64,000 bases of DNA from Thiosulfatihalobacter marinus (GCF_016019955.1 NZ_JAECRZ010000004.1:62001-126000); one strand, 5' to 3'; positions 27,457 through 36,764 are shown, counted from the first letter of the stretch. Notes: generated by a model from the letters alone, not told the origin. Made by a program: numbers and translations.

Positions 27457-28722
27457 CTACATCCATGTAGGGATGCTATCGCGGTTTATCATCTCTTCAT
27501 AGGTCGGCCGTCGGCGGATAACCGCGAATTGATCCCCATGCACCAGAACTTCGGGGATCAGCGGGCGCGAGTTGTACTCACTCGCCATAACCGCCCCATA
27601 AGCCCCCGCACTGCGAAACGCGATCAGATCACCCGCCGCCAACGGGGACATGGCACGTCCCTTGGCAAAGGTGTCGCCACTCTCGCAGACCGGCCCCACG
27701 ATATCGTAACGCACCGGCTCCAGTCCCGGTTCGGCCTCGATCACCGGTATGATATCGTGATGCGCCTCATACATCGCCGGGCGGATCAGGTCATTCATCG
27801 CACTGTCCACGATCAGGAACGCCCGGTCCTCGCCGGACTTCACATAGATCACCCGGCTCACCATGATCCCGGCATTCCCGGCAATCAGCCGCCCCGGTTC
27901 GATCTCGATCTCGACATCCAGATGCCCCAGGACACGCTTGACCATGGCGCCATATTCCATCGGCAGGGGCGGCGCACTGTTGGAGCGTTCATAAGGAATA
28001 CCCAAGCCCCCCCCCAGGTCCAGCCGGGTTATCTCGTGCCCGTCCGCGCGCAACTGCGCCGTCAGATCGGCCACCTTGCGATAGGCCTGCTCAAAAGGCT
28101 CCAGCTCGGTCAACTGGCTGCCGATATGCACATCGATTCCGACAACCTTCAGCCCCTCCAACCCGGCGGCATGGGCATAGACCTCGCGCGCCCGGCTGAT
28201 CGGGATGCCAAACTTGTTCTCGGATTTCCCGGTGGCGATCTTGGCATGGGTGCGGGCATCCACATCCGGGTTCACCCGCACGGTGATCGGCGCCACCACA
28301 CCCAGTTCCAACGCCACCGCGTTGATCTCGGCCATCTCCGGCTCGCTCTCCACGTTGAACTGGCGAATACCGCCGCTCAGCGCAGCGGCGATCTCGTCGC
28401 GGGTCTTGCCAACCCCGGAAAACACGATCCGCTCGCCGGGCACACCCGCCGCCACCGCGCGCGCATATTCCCCGCCCGACACCACGTCCATCCCCGCCCC
28501 CAACGCGGCCAACGTCTTCAGAATGGCCTGGTTGCTCGCCGCCTTCATGGCATAACATACCAGATGCGCCACCCCGTCCAACGCCTCGTCAAACAGCCGG
28601 AAATGACGTTCCAGCGTGGCGGTGGAATAACAATAAAACGGCGTGCCCACGGTCGCGGCGATCTCGGCCACCGGCACGTCCTCGGCATAAAGCGCACCGT
28701 CGCGATAAAGAAAATGGTCCAT
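27457..28722 (-). CDS. lysA: diaminopimelate decarboxylase
   Basis: Catalyses the last step of lysine synthesis, meso-diaminopimelate to lysine and CO2, with PLP. The 421 residues show the fold type III features: CYAMKAASNQAIL with PLP-binding Lys60, the glycine loop GGGLGIPY, EPGRLIAGNAG, and GPVCESGDTF with the active-site Cys from the other subunit. The stop codon lies inside a perfect 8-bp inverted repeat (27455-27472). It follows two small lipoprotein genes and DUF2834 on the same strand, but a 136-base gap containing an intergenic repeat separates them. Confidence 0.97.
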   Translation of the reverse strand: MDHFLYRDGALYAEDVPVAEIAATVGTPFYCYSTATLERHFRLFDEALDGVAHLVCYAMKAASNQAILKTLAALGAGMDVVSGGEYARAVAAGVPGERIVFSGVGKTRDEIAAALSGGIRQFNVESEPEMAEINAVALELGVVAPITVRVNPDVDARTHAKIATGKSENKFGIPISRAREVYAHAAGLEGLKVVGIDVHIGSQLTELEPFEQAYRKVADLTAQLRADGHEITRLDLGGGLGIPYERSNSAPPLPMEYGAMVKRVLGHLDVEIEIEPGRLIAGNAGIMVSRVIYVKSGEDRAFLIVDSAMNDLIRPAMYEAHHDIIPVIEAEPGLEPVRYDIVGPVCESGDTFAKGRAMSPLAAGDLIAFRSAGAYGAVMASEYNSRPLIPEVLVHGDQFAVIRRRPTYEEMINRDSIPTWM

Positions 28723-28809
28723 GTCCGGCGCCTCCTGATGCCTGTCGGAATTCTCTTTAACAGAGCCGCATTGTCATTCAATCGCGATCGCCATCAAACA
28801 ACCCCGCCC

Positions 28810-28858
28810 CTTCATTTTGCCGAAAATACTCCGGGGGTGCGGGGGCTGGCCCCCGCCC
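28810..28858 (+). repeat. intergenic box-plus-hairpin element, copy C
   Basis: The box CTTCATTTTGCC-GAAAATACTCCGGGGG is followed by a perfect stem GCGGGGGC / GCCCCCGC with a 2-base loop. The hairpin side touches the stop codon of the DUF2834 gene, which is read on the other strand. Only the box is shared with copies A and B; the stem has a different sequence. Confidence 0.7.
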
Positions 28859-29176
28859 CTAGGCGACAGGCCGGGCGCGCAGGAACAAATATAGCGGCAG
28901 CCCGAAACTCACCCCAACCAGAAATGTCGCCGGAATCGCCACCAAGGCCACCCAGTTGCGCCGCACCGAAACCTCGGCCAGGATCCAAACCGTCAGCGCC
29001 ACCGCCGCGATCACCAGATCCCAATACAGCCCCGTGGTTGCCCGGCTCACTTTCCAAGCCGCGACAAGCCCTTGCAAATCGGCGCCATTCTCCAGCAACC
29101 AGGGCAGGAAATAGCTCATCGGGTGCACCGCGCCCCAGATCGCCAACCCCAGGAATATCCAACGCAATGGTGACAT
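28859..29176 (-). CDS. DUF2834-type small membrane protein
   Basis: A 105-residue protein with three predicted helices (about 4-22, 46-66 and 78-98). The N-terminal IFLGLAIWGAVHPMSYFLPW and the GVSFGLPLYLFLRA tail fit DUF2834, a small membrane family with no known function. The ATG at 29176 is chosen because GGGAGG lies just upstream; a longer frame further upstream has no ribosome site. It is downstream of argH and two small lipoprotein genes on the same strand. Confidence 0.7.
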   Translation of the reverse strand: MSPLRWIFLGLAIWGAVHPMSYFLPWLLENGADLQGLVAAWKVSRATTGLYWDLVIAAVALTVWILAEVSVRRNWVALVAIPATFLVGVSFGLPLYLFLRARPVA

Positions 29177-29241
29177 GCCGCCTCCCCGATTCTTGCCTGC
29201 CGCGGAAACGCCCGGACCGCCCGGCCCAACCACGTGCCCTA

Positions 29242-29421
29242 CTAGCCGCTTCCGAAAATCACGCTGAACGGTCCCTTGCTCACCCCGACATGACCCGCGC
29301 CATACGTGCCGCCGGACCCAACGCCGATCGTGGCGCCCATCGTCGGCGTTACCGGCTCGCCATCCACACCGCAGGCGGCAAGAACACCAAACCCGGACAA
29401 AAATATCACGACACGCAGCAT
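29242..29421 (-). CDS. small Gly-rich lipoprotein
   Basis: A 59-residue protein: MLRVVIFLSGFGVLAACG is a lipoprotein signal ending in an LAAC lipobox, and the mature 43 residues are Gly/Ser/Thr-rich (TIGVGSGGTYGAGHVGVS) with a short amphipathic end. The start at MLRVV follows GGGGGTGTGAC, a weak ribosome site. It is co-directional with argH and the lipoprotein directly upstream. No function can be assigned. Confidence 0.65.
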   Translation of the reverse strand: MLRVVIFLSGFGVLAACGVDGEPVTPTMGATIGVGSGGTYGAGHVGVSKGPFSVIFGSG

Positions 29422-29465
29422 GTCACACCCCCGCTCGGCTTCAACAGACCGACAGCTTACCGCCA

Positions 29466-29624
29466 TCACCCCTTGTAAACAACGCCCACCCGCGCATCGC
29501 CCGAAATCGTGATCCCGGATTTGGGCTGGGCCGCCGGCTGTTGGCGCGGCACCGCCTCCTGGCGCGCAAGCGGCTCGCAGGCCGCCAGAACCACCAGCGC
29601 CGCCCCCGCCAGCGCGGCCCTCAC
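29466..29624 (-). CDS. small lipoprotein coupled to argH (GTG start)
   Basis: A 52-residue protein that starts with GTG, overlapping the argH stop by 4 bases (GTGA). [16 protein letters not shown] is a compact lipoprotein signal with an LAAC lipobox; the mature part is Gln/Pro-rich and ends in [20 protein letters not shown] within the end of argH is its ribosome site, so translation is coupled to argH. A membrane lipoprotein welded to an arginine-synthesis gene has no obvious metabolic reason; small lipoproteins in this place are, as I recall, frequent in related genomes. Confidence 0.75.
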   Translation of the reverse strand: MRAALAGAALVVLAACEPLARQEAVPRQQPAAQPKSGITISGDARVGVVYKG

Positions 29625-31012
29625 GCCAGCTTCTCCTGCCAGCGCGTCACCTGCTCGCGTACCCGTTCCGGCGCCGTGCCCCCATAGGACAGGCGGGATG
29701 CAACCGAATTATGCACCCCAAGCACGCCAAACACCTCCTTGGTGATCGCCCCGTGAACCCCCTGCATATCGTCCAGCGTCAGATCCGGCAGATCGCATCC
29801 GCGCGCCTCGGCCATGGCCACCAGCGTGCCGGTCACGTGATGCGCCTCGCGAAACGGCATGTTCAGCGCCCGCACCAGCCAGTCGGCCAGATCGGTCGCG
29901 GTGGAAAATCCGCTGCCCGCCGCCGCTTCCAGACTGTCGCGATTGGCGCTCATGTCCCCAACCATGCCTTCCATCGCCGCCAGCGCCAGCATCAGGTTGT
30001 CGGCGGCGTCAAACACCTGCTCCTTGTCTTCCTGCATGTCCTTGGAATAGGCCAGCGGCAACCCCTTCATCACCGTCATCAACGCCACATTGGCCCCGAA
30101 TATCCGCCCGATCTTGGCCCGGATCAGCTCGGCGGCGTCGGGGTTCTTCTTTTGCGGCATGATGCTCGACCCGGTCGAGAACCGGTCCGAAAGGGTCACG
30201 AACCGGAACTGCGCCGAGGACCAGATCACCAGTTCCTCGGCAAAACGGCTCAGATGCATGGCACAGATCGACGCGGCGGCCAGGAATTCCAGCGCGAAAT
30301 CGCGATCCGACACCGCGTCCAGCGAATTGGCCGCGGGGCCGTCAAACCCCAGCGCCTCTGCCGTCATGTGCCGGTCGATCGGAAACGATGTCCCGGCCAG
30401 CGCCGCCGCCCCCAGAGGGCATTCGTTCATCCGCCGCCGCGCGTCCTCGAACCGCGACTTGTCCCGCCCGAACATCTCGACATAGGCCATCATGTGATGC
30501 CCCCATGTCACCGGCTGGGCGGTTTGCAGATGGGTGAATCCGGGCATCACCCAATCGGCCCCCGCCTCGGCCTGCACCAGCAGCGCCCGGATCAGCGCCT
30601 CCAGCCCCGACATCGCCGCGTCGATCTGGTCGCGCACCCACAGCTTGAAATCGGTCGCCACCTGGTCATTGCGCGAGCGCCCCGTATGCAGCCGCCCCGC
30701 CGGCGCGCCGATCAGCTCCTTCAGGCGCGCCTCGACATTCATGTGAATGTCTTCCAGCGCGGTGGAAAACCGGAACGTGCCGCTGTCAATCTCTGACAAC
30801 ACCGTGAGAAGCCCTTCCCGAATGGCCTCGGCATCGCTATCAGTCAGAATGCCTGCCTTGGCGAGCATCGCCGCGTGGGCCCGCGATCCGGCAATGTCCT
30901 GCGCGGCCATCCGCTGGTCGAACCCGATCGAGGCATTGATCGCCTCCATGATCGCATCCGGCCCTGCGGCGAAACGGCCGCCCCACATCTGGTTCGAGGT
31001 ATCTTTGGTCAT
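29621..31012 (-). CDS. argH: argininosuccinate lyase
   Basis: Cleaves argininosuccinate to arginine and fumarate. The 463 residues match the family: [20 protein letters not shown] at the start, [26 protein letters not shown], and the fumarase/aspartase-superfamily signature [12 protein letters not shown] with its catalytic Ser loop. The ATG at 31012 gives the normal N-terminus; in-frame codons further upstream would only add an Arg-rich tail. Its start is just 21 bases from that of the divergent TlpA gene, so the two promoters must overlap each other's 5' ends. Confidence 0.97.
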   Translation of the reverse strand: MTKDTSNQMWGGRFAAGPDAIMEAINASIGFDQRMAAQDIAGSRAHAAMLAKAGILTDSDAEAIREGLLTVLSEIDSGTFRFSTALEDIHMNVEARLKELIGAPAGRLHTGRSRNDQVATDFKLWVRDQIDAAMSGLEALIRALLVQAEAGADWVMPGFTHLQTAQPVTWGHHMMAYVEMFGRDKSRFEDARRRMNECPLGAAALAGTSFPIDRHMTAEALGFDGPAANSLDAVSDRDFALEFLAAASICAMHLSRFAEELVIWSSAQFRFVTLSDRFSTGSSIMPQKKNPDAAELIRAKIGRIFGANVALMTVMKGLPLAYSKDMQEDKEQVFDAADNLMLALAAMEGMVGDMSANRDSLEAAAGSGFSTATDLADWLVRALNMPFREAHHVTGTLVAMAEARGCDLPDLTLDDMQGVHGAITKEVFGVLGVHNSVASRLSYGGTAPERVREQVTRWQEKLA

Positions 31013-31033
31013 GACGTGCCCTTCGGAGGGAAG

Positions 31034-31642
31034 ATGAAAATGAAAAGGTCCGCGCTGGTTTATACGGGGCTGGCGGCATTCGCAATTGCAGCCGTGGGCT
31101 TTGTCGCGATCAGGAACCCGGCCACTGCCGGCGCCGGCCTTGAAACCGCCCAGTTCGCCCAGATGCGCGAAGGCGACATGCTCAAGCTCAATTTCCACGC
31201 CACGCCGAAACCGGTGCCCGACACGCCCTTCATCACCGGCGAGGGCGGCGAGGGGCGGCTGTCGGATTACCAGGGCAAGGTGATCCTGCTCAATTTCTGG
31301 GCCACCTGGTGCGCGCCCTGCCGCAAGGAAATGCCGATGCTGTCGCAATTGCAATCCGATCTCGGCGGTGACAGCTTTGCGGTCGTTACCCTGGCCACCG
31401 GGCGCAACATGGTGCCCGCGATGCAGCGGTTCCTGGACGATATCGGGGTGTCGAACCTGCCCCTGCATCGCGACCCCAAACAGCTTGTGGCGCGCGAAAT
31501 GGCCGTCTTCGCTCTGCCGACAACCATCCTGATCGACATGCAAGGGTATGAAATCGCCCGACTTCAGGGGGAAGCGGACTGGTCGAGCGAAAACGCGCGT
31601 GCTATCATCAAGGCCGTTATCGGAAAGAGTGCGGCGCGCTAG
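31034..31642 (+). CDS. TlpA-like membrane-anchored thiol:disulfide oxidoreductase
   Basis: A 202-residue thioredoxin-fold protein. An N-terminal hydrophobic anchor (about 6-26) exports it to the periplasm. [20 protein letters not shown] carries the redox pair Cys93-Cys96, and [10 protein letters not shown] holds the cis-proline. This matches TlpA/ResA-type reductants that serve cytochrome c or cytochrome oxidase maturation. GGAGGG precedes the ATG. It is divergent from argH. Confidence 0.9.
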   Translation: MKMKRSALVYTGLAAFAIAAVGFVAIRNPATAGAGLETAQFAQMREGDMLKLNFHATPKPVPDTPFITGEGGEGRLSDYQGKVILLNFWATWCAPCRKEMPMLSQLQSDLGGDSFAVVTLATGRNMVPAMQRFLDDIGVSNLPLHRDPKQLVAREMAVFALPTTILIDMQGYEIARLQGEADWSSENARAIIKAVIGKSAAR

Positions 31643-31673
31643 GCGCATCTGCACGCCCCGCGAAAGTGCTGCC

Positions 31674-32300
31674 ATGACGTTCCGCCAGTGCGCGGCGTTC
31701 CTTGTGATTGCCGCGATTGTTACCGCTTCGCCCGTGATGGCGCAGGATGTGCGTTCCGACAAGAAACGCTCGCGCCTGCACGAACTGTCGTCCGTGTCGC
31801 TCAAGGGCGATGCCCGCAGCGCGTTCCGGCGCTTCAAGCGCAAGGCGCGCTATTATGGCGCCTTTTATGCCAATCCGGCCGAACAGGTGGCCGGCGCCTA
31901 TTGGGACGCGTCCAACATCGAAACCGCCGATTCCGTTGCGCGCGCCGCCTGCGAGAGCAATTCGCGCGATCCCTGGGGCTGTGTTCTGGTGGCGCGCGTT
32001 CTGCCCAAGGACTATGATCCCGAACGCACGGGGCTGACCCTGTCGCGCAAGGGAAACAAGGAGTTCCGCGAATATACCCGGCTTCAGGCCGAAGACCGCT
32101 TTGGCGCCTTTGCGATGTCCGAAAATGGCGCGGTGGGCTATTCCTGGGCCGAAGCCTCGCAGTTCACGGCCGAACGCGAGGCGCTGAAACGCTGTGAAAA
32201 GGCCGTGCGCAAATTGCTGCGCCGCACACCGGATCATATGCAGGATGCGATCAGCAATCCGGGCAACAAGACCTGCCGGATCGTGCATCGCGCCGGCTGA
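31674..32300 (+). CDS. exported hypothetical protein, DUF4189-like
   Basis: A 208-residue protein with a signal peptide ([18 protein letters not shown]). The C-terminal half has [24 protein letters not shown] followed by [14 protein letters not shown], similar to the 'A.A...G..WG.A....A...AL..C' pattern of DUF4189-like periplasmic proteins. Three cysteines (in RAACES, WGCVLV and KTCRIV, besides KRCE) could form disulfides. The ATG at 31674 is 31 bases after the TlpA gene, so the two may be co-transcribed. Function unknown. Confidence 0.7.
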   Translation: MTFRQCAAFLVIAAIVTASPVMAQDVRSDKKRSRLHELSSVSLKGDARSAFRRFKRKARYYGAFYANPAEQVAGAYWDASNIETADSVARAACESNSRDPWGCVLVARVLPKDYDPERTGLTLSRKGNKEFREYTRLQAEDRFGAFAMSENGAVGYSWAEASQFTAEREALKRCEKAVRKLLRRTPDHMQDAISNPGNKTCRIVHRAG

Positions 32301-32366
32301 CCTCGCGCCACCTTTGACAAACCGTCATGGCCCTTGTTTTCATTGAACACAGGAAGGGAGGGCGCC

Positions 32367-32756
32367 ATGCCGCTTGAGATCTTGCTGATTTTTGTCGTCG
32401 CCGGCATCTCCGGCATCGCACTGCTGCTGCACCTTCTGGGCCTGTCGCGCGGCGCGGTCTTTGCCGATGAAGACGCGGCGCGCGCGGCCTGGCTGCGCGA
32501 GTTTCCCTATGAGACACCTGGCCGGATCACCCTGTCTTCCGACCGGCGCGCGGCACTTGTGTGCACGGACAGGGGCACCGGCATGGCCTGGTGCCTGGGC
32601 GCCGATACGGTTGCGCGCCCGCTGGCGGGGGCGGATCTGCGGGCCACGGAAGCCGGGCTGCGCATACTGTTTCATGATCCCGCGCTGGCGCCCCTGACCA
32701 TTGCGCTGTCCGCGCCCGACCGTGCCGCCTGGCAGAACAAAGTGAGATTTGCATGA
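32367..32756 (+). CDS. small membrane-anchored hypothetical protein
   Basis: A 129-residue protein with one N-terminal helix (LEILLIFVVAGISGIALLLHLLGL) followed by a soluble domain. The start is firm: GGAAGGGAGG lies just upstream. Its stop overlaps the start of the sterol desaturase gene by 4 bases (ATGA), so the two are a coupled pair and may act together. No family is recognised. Confidence 0.75.
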   Translation: MPLEILLIFVVAGISGIALLLHLLGLSRGAVFADEDAARAAWLREFPYETPGRITLSSDRRAALVCTDRGTGMAWCLGADTVARPLAGADLRATEAGLRILFHDPALAPLTIALSAPDRAAWQNKVRFA

Positions 32757-33679
32757 GCGATCAACTGACCTATCCCGACGTGGTTTCCCTGGCCGTGCCG
32801 TTCTTTATCGTTGCGATCCTGGTTGAGCTGGCCTGGATCGTGATCAAAGGGCGTGGCGGGCGCTATGAAACCCGCGATGCGCTGACATCGCTGATCATGG
32901 GGGCCGGGAATGTCGCCTCGGGGATCGTTCTGGGTTTTGTCGCCTGGGGTGTGTTCATGGCGCTGTGGCGGATCACGCCGCTGGATCTTGGCACCGCGTG
33001 GTGGGTGGTTGTCCTGTGCTTCGTGCTGGACGATCTGCGCTATTACTGGGTGCACCGGTTTGGCCACCGCATTCGCTGGGTCTGGGCCAGCCACGTGAAC
33101 CACCATTCCAGTCAGCACTACAACCTGACGACCGCGTTGCGCCAGACATGGACCGGCACGTTCACCTTCATGATGATCGTGCGCGCGCCGCTGATCCTGC
33201 TGGGCTTTCATCCGGCGATGGTGCTGTTTGTCGGCGGGCTGAACCTGATCTACCAGTTCTGGATCCACACCGAAGCCATCGGCCGGATGCCGCGCTGGTT
33301 CGAGGCAGTGATGAACACACCGTCGCACCACCGGGTGCATCACGGCCGCAACGCGCGCTATCTGGACTGCAACTATGCCGGGGTGTTTATCGTCTGGGAC
33401 AGGCTTTTCGGCACATTCGTGCCCGAACAGGCCCGCGAAAAGGTGGATTATGGCCTTGTGCACAATCTGGGCACGTTCAATCCGCTGCGGGTGGCATTTC
33501 ATGAATGGATCGGCCTGTTTCGAGACATCGCGCAGCACGGGCTGAGCTGGCGCGAGCGCCTGCTTTATGCCGTGGCGCCGCCGGGCTGGAGCCATGACGG
33601 CAGCCGCCAGACCTCGGACCAGATCAAGGCGGCGCATCTGGAGCGCCATCCCGAAGACCGCGGAGGGCCCGGTTTCTGA
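32753..33679 (+). CDS. sterol desaturase / fatty acid hydroxylase family protein
   Basis: A 308-residue di-iron membrane oxygenase. Several helices (about 12-34, 47-75, 86-101 and 135-165) hold the eight-histidine set: HRFGH, HVNHHSSQHYN and HHRVHHGRN. This family hydroxylates or desaturates lipids (sterols, fatty acids, carotenoids, alkylglycerols); the substrate is not evident and bacterial members rarely act on sterols. It is translationally coupled to the small membrane protein upstream and converges with tag. Confidence 0.88.
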   Translation: MSDQLTYPDVVSLAVPFFIVAILVELAWIVIKGRGGRYETRDALTSLIMGAGNVASGIVLGFVAWGVFMALWRITPLDLGTAWWVVVLCFVLDDLRYYWVHRFGHRIRWVWASHVNHHSSQHYNLTTALRQTWTGTFTFMMIVRAPLILLGFHPAMVLFVGGLNLIYQFWIHTEAIGRMPRWFEAVMNTPSHHRVHHGRNARYLDCNYAGVFIVWDRLFGTFVPEQAREKVDYGLVHNLGTFNPLRVAFHEWIGLFRDIAQHGLSWRERLLYAVAPPGWSHDGSRQTSDQIKAAHLERHPEDRGGPGF

Positions 33680-33737
33680 ACCGGCGCTCCCGCCCCCGGC
33701 GCGACGCAGCAAGGCTGCGCCGGCCGGGGTTGGGCGT

Positions 33738-33756
33738 GGCTCAGCAGAGCTGAGCC
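33738..33756. terminator. 8-bp hairpin after the fatty acid hydroxylase gene
   Basis: GGCTCAGC and GCTGAGCC form a perfect stem with a 3-base loop, 59 bases past the hydroxylase stop, next to copy B of the intergenic element. There is no T-tract, so termination is only inferred. Confidence 0.4.
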
Positions 33757-33761
33757 TGAGA

Positions 33762-33819
33762 GGGGCGCTGCCCCGTCGCGCAAGCGCGACTCCCCGGAGT
33801 ATTTGTGGCAAAATGAAGG
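33762..33819 (-). repeat. intergenic box-plus-hairpins element, copy B
   Basis: Read on the minus strand it is CTTCATTTTGCC-ACAAATACTCCGGGG, then a stem GTCGCGC / GCGCGAC, then GGGGC-AGC-GCCCC. Box and second hairpin equal copy A at 18159; the first stem differs but still pairs. It starts right after the tag stop codon, in the sense of tag. Confidence 0.75.
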
Positions 33820-34416
33820 TCAGGACCCTGTTGCGAAAAGCGGGTTGGGCGGCAGGCCGGCCACCGGCGCATGGGACGGGCAGGTGAGGAGGTGGTCATT
33901 GACCATGCCGACCGCCTGCATGAACGCATAAACGATTGTTGGCCCGCAAAACTTGAAGCCCGCCTTTTTCAGATCGCGCGAGATCTGTCGGGAGAGCGCG
34001 GTTTGTGCGGGAACATCGGCCTGGGTTGTCCAGTGATTCTGAACCGGGTGGAAATCGACATAGCGCCACAGGAACATGTCGAACCCGTCGCGGGCCTCGA
34101 TCTCGCACCAGGCGCGGGCGTTTGCGATCGTGGCCTCGATCTTGCCGCGATGACGTACGATCCCGGCATCGTCCAGCAGACGCGCCACATCCGCTTCGCC
34201 CCAGCTGGCGATGACCGTCGGGTCGAAGCCGTGAAAAGCGTGACGGAAATTGTCACGCTTTTTCAATATGGTGATCCAGCTCAGCCCGGCTTGGAATCCG
34301 TCCAGGATCAGCTTTTCCCACAGCGCGCGGCTATTGTATTCCGGCACGCCCCATTCGGTGTCGTGGTAGTCCAGGTAAATCTGATCCTGCCCGGCCCAGC
34401 CGCATCTTTCACTCAT
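33820..34416 (-). CDS. tag: DNA-3-methyladenine glycosylase I
   Basis: Removes 3-methyladenine from alkylated DNA. The 198 residues have the zinc-snap ligands Cys5, His18, His175 and Cys179 in the order of E. coli Tag, and the base-pocket stretch FQAGLSWITILKKRDNFR. Where E. coli has the base-contacting Glu38 (LEGQQAGLSW), this protein has Asp (LDGFQAGLSW). Its last codons and stop (GGGTCCTGACC) equal the outer end of the MITE terminal repeat seen elsewhere in the window. It converges with the hydroxylase gene. Confidence 0.93.
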   Translation of the reverse strand: MSERCGWAGQDQIYLDYHDTEWGVPEYNSRALWEKLILDGFQAGLSWITILKKRDNFRHAFHGFDPTVIASWGEADVARLLDDAGIVRHRGKIEATIANARAWCEIEARDGFDMFLWRYVDFHPVQNHWTTQADVPAQTALSRQISRDLKKAGFKFCGPTIVYAFMQAVGMVNDHLLTCPSHAPVAGLPPNPLFATGS

Positions 34417-34529
34417 ATTTCCCCCGCCCGGCCCGGCCGGTTCGTTCGAATTTTAGCATTAAACAGGCGTTCACGGGTTTGAGGCCATTGTGCCTGTGGT
34501 CTGTTCATAACTTGCCGGGGGCCGACGTG

Positions 34530-35378
34530 ATGCGTCAAAGGAAAAAGAAGGGGCACAAGCCCGAGGGCGGGCGTGAACAGCGCAATCCGCTGGATTACGC
34601 GGTCGCCACGCGCGACCGGGCCACGCTCGACATGGTCGAGGCAGCAATTCGCCACAAACAGGTGATGCTGGCCTATCAGCCGATCGTCAGCGCGCAGCAC
34701 ACCCGACAGGTTGCGTTTTACGAAGGATTGCTGCGGGTGCTGGACGATACTGGCCGGATCATCCCGGCCAAGGACTTCATGGGCGCCGTCGAAAACACCG
34801 AAACCGGGCGGCGGCTTGATTGCCTGGCGCTGGAACTGGGGTTGGAAACCTTGCAGGCGCAACCCGGGCTGCGCCTGTCAATCAACATGTCCGCACGGTC
34901 CGTCGGCTATGCCCCGTGGGCAGACATCCTGCAACGCGCGGTGGGCCGCGTTTCAACCCTGGGGGAACGTCTGATTCTCGAGATCTCGGAAGGATCGGTC
35001 AACCAGGTGCCTGATATCGTACAGAATTTCATGACCAACATGCGCGCCAGGAATGTCAGCTTCGCGCTGGACGATTTCGGCGCCGGGATGACATCGCTCC
35101 AGGTGTTTCGCACATTTCCATTTGATTTCATCAAACTGGACGGCAGCTTCAGCCGTGACATCTGCACCGATCGCGCCAACCAGGTTCTGGCCAGCGCCGT
35201 GGCCGCGATCGCGCAAAAGTTCGATATGGTCTCGGTCGCGAGCCGGGTCGAGGCACCAAGGGATGCCCGTGTCATGGCTGAACTGGGATTTGACTGTCTG
35301 CAAGGCTTTGCCTTTGGCGCGCCCACGGTGTCCCCGCCATGGGCGGACACTGGGCCAAAGACCGCCAAGCAGGGCTGA
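34530..35378 (+). CDS. EAL-domain protein, possibly degenerate
   Basis: A 282-residue protein with a single EAL fold and no visible sensor or GGDEF domain. The fold residues are present: the EAL position reads EGLLR (Glu65), Asn119, Glu151, the DDFG pair Asp181-Asp182, Lys202 and Gln258. The usual AEGVET loop reads ASRVEA, so its first Glu is Ser238. Active cyclic-di-GMP phosphodiesterases keep that Glu, hence it may be inactive or altered. The start at 34530 is preceded by GGGGGCC; GTG 3 bases earlier is possible. It stands alone between tag (divergent) and phbA. Confidence 0.8.
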   Translation: MRQRKKKGHKPEGGREQRNPLDYAVATRDRATLDMVEAAIRHKQVMLAYQPIVSAQHTRQVAFYEGLLRVLDDTGRIIPAKDFMGAVENTETGRRLDCLALELGLETLQAQPGLRLSINMSARSVGYAPWADILQRAVGRVSTLGERLILEISEGSVNQVPDIVQNFMTNMRARNVSFALDDFGAGMTSLQVFRTFPFDFIKLDGSFSRDICTDRANQVLASAVAAIAQKFDMVSVASRVEAPRDARVMAELGFDCLQGFAFGAPTVSPPWADTGPKTAKQG

Positions 35379-35526
35379 ACACGGGCATACCTTACCGCAA
35401 TGAGACACCCTGTCCGTTGCCGCGACGCGGCTAATACGGTATTGACGCCGCGGTAACGAAGCCGGTGCCTGCCCTCTGAGGGGACGGTCCGGTTTCGTCC
35501 AGTCATTTGGTAAAGGAAACTAATAC

Positions 35527-36702
35527 ATGACGAACGTAGTGATCGCCTCGGCAGCCCGGACCGCTGTCGGAAGCTTCAGCGGCTCTTTTGCCAATACGCC
35601 GGCACATGACCTGGGCGCCACGGTGCTGAAGGCGCTGGTCGACCGCGCCGGGGTTGACGCGTCGGACGTGTCCGAAACCATCCTCGGCCAGGTGCTGACC
35701 GGTGGCCAAGGCCAGAATCCGGCCCGCCAGGCGCATATCAATGCCGGTTTCCCAAAGGAAGCCGCGGCCTGGGGCATCAACCAGGTTTGTGGCTCGGGAT
35801 TGCGTGCCGTTGCACTGGCCGCGCAGCACATTCAGTTGGGCGATGCCGCGATCGTGGCTGCGGGTGGCCAGGAAAACATGACGCTCAGCCCGCATGTCGC
35901 GTATCTGCGCGCGGGCACCAAGATGGGCGATGTCAAATATATCGATTCGATGATCCGCGACGGGTTGTGGGATGCTTTCAACGGCTATCACATGGGCCAG
36001 ACCGCCGAGAACGTGGCCGAGAAATGGCAGATTTCCCGCGACCAGCAGGACGAATTCGCCGTGGCCTCGCAGAACAAGGCCGAAGCCGCGCAAAAGGCCG
36101 GCAAATTCGCGGATGAAATCACCCCCTTCACCGTGAAAACCCGCAAGGGCGACATCGTGGTTGATGCCGACGAATACATCCGCCGCGGCGCCACCATGGA
36201 AGCCATGCAGAAACTGCGCCCCGCCTTCACCAAGGACGGGTCTGTCACGGCGGCGAACGCCTCGGGCCTGAACGACGGGGCCGCCGGCGCGCTGCTGATG
36301 AGCGCGGATGAGGCCGAAAAGCGCGGGATCGAGCCGCTGGCGCGCATTGCGTCCTACGCCACCGCTGGTCTGGACCCGTCGATCATGGGCGTCGGCCCGA
36401 TCTATGCCAGCCGCAAGGCGCTGGACAAGGCGGGCTGGTCGGTTGACGATCTTGATCTGGTCGAGGCCAACGAAGCCTTTGCCGCTCAGGCCTGCGCTGT
36501 GAACAAGGAGATGGGCTGGGATCCGGCAATTGTGAACGTGAACGGCGGGGCCATTGCCATTGGCCACCCGATCGGCGCCTCGGGCGCACGTATCCTGAAC
36601 ACTTTGCTGTTCGAAATGCAGCGGCGCGGCGCCAGGAAAGGCCTTGCCACGCTTTGCATCGGTGGCGGTATGGGCGTGGCAATGTGCCTGGAACGTCCGT
36701 AA
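35527..36702 (+). CDS. phbA: acetyl-CoA acetyltransferase (beta-ketothiolase)
   Basis: Condenses two acetyl-CoA to acetoacetyl-CoA for polyhydroxybutyrate and the ethylmalonyl-CoA pathway. The 391-residue protein has the acyl-binding Cys88 in [11 protein letters not shown], the [18 protein letters not shown] motif with the catalytic His, and the C-terminal [10 protein letters not shown] with the second Cys. The AAAGGAAAC ribosome site lies upstream. phbB follows after 199 bases, but a terminator and a probable second promoter lie between them, so the genes can be expressed separately. Confidence 0.95.
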   Translation: MTNVVIASAARTAVGSFSGSFANTPAHDLGATVLKALVDRAGVDASDVSETILGQVLTGGQGQNPARQAHINAGFPKEAAAWGINQVCGSGLRAVALAAQHIQLGDAAIVAAGGQENMTLSPHVAYLRAGTKMGDVKYIDSMIRDGLWDAFNGYHMGQTAENVAEKWQISRDQQDEFAVASQNKAEAAQKAGKFADEITPFTVKTRKGDIVVDADEYIRRGATMEAMQKLRPAFTKDGSVTAANASGLNDGAAGALLMSADEAEKRGIEPLARIASYATAGLDPSIMGVGPIYASRKALDKAGWSVDDLDLVEANEAFAAQACAVNKEMGWDPAIVNVNGGAIAIGHPIGASGARILNTLLFEMQRRGARKGLATLCIGGGMGVAMCLERP

Positions 36703-36733
36703 ATCCGCGCCCCCGCGTGATTGAATTTTTCAG

Positions 36734-36764
36734 AAAGGGGCGCGCAAATAGCGCCCCTTTTCCC
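36734..36764 (+). terminator. Rho-independent terminator after phbA
   Basis: AAAGGGGCGC and GCGCCCCTTT form a 10-bp stem with a 7-base loop (36734-36760), followed by TTCCCG. It lies 32 bases past the phbA stop. Confidence 0.8.

Noticed and set aside
25111-29478. Long plus-strand frames opposite the TIGR02302-like gene, lysA and DUF2834
   Set aside because: Arg/His/Pro-rich antisense shadows of well-supported minus-strand genes.
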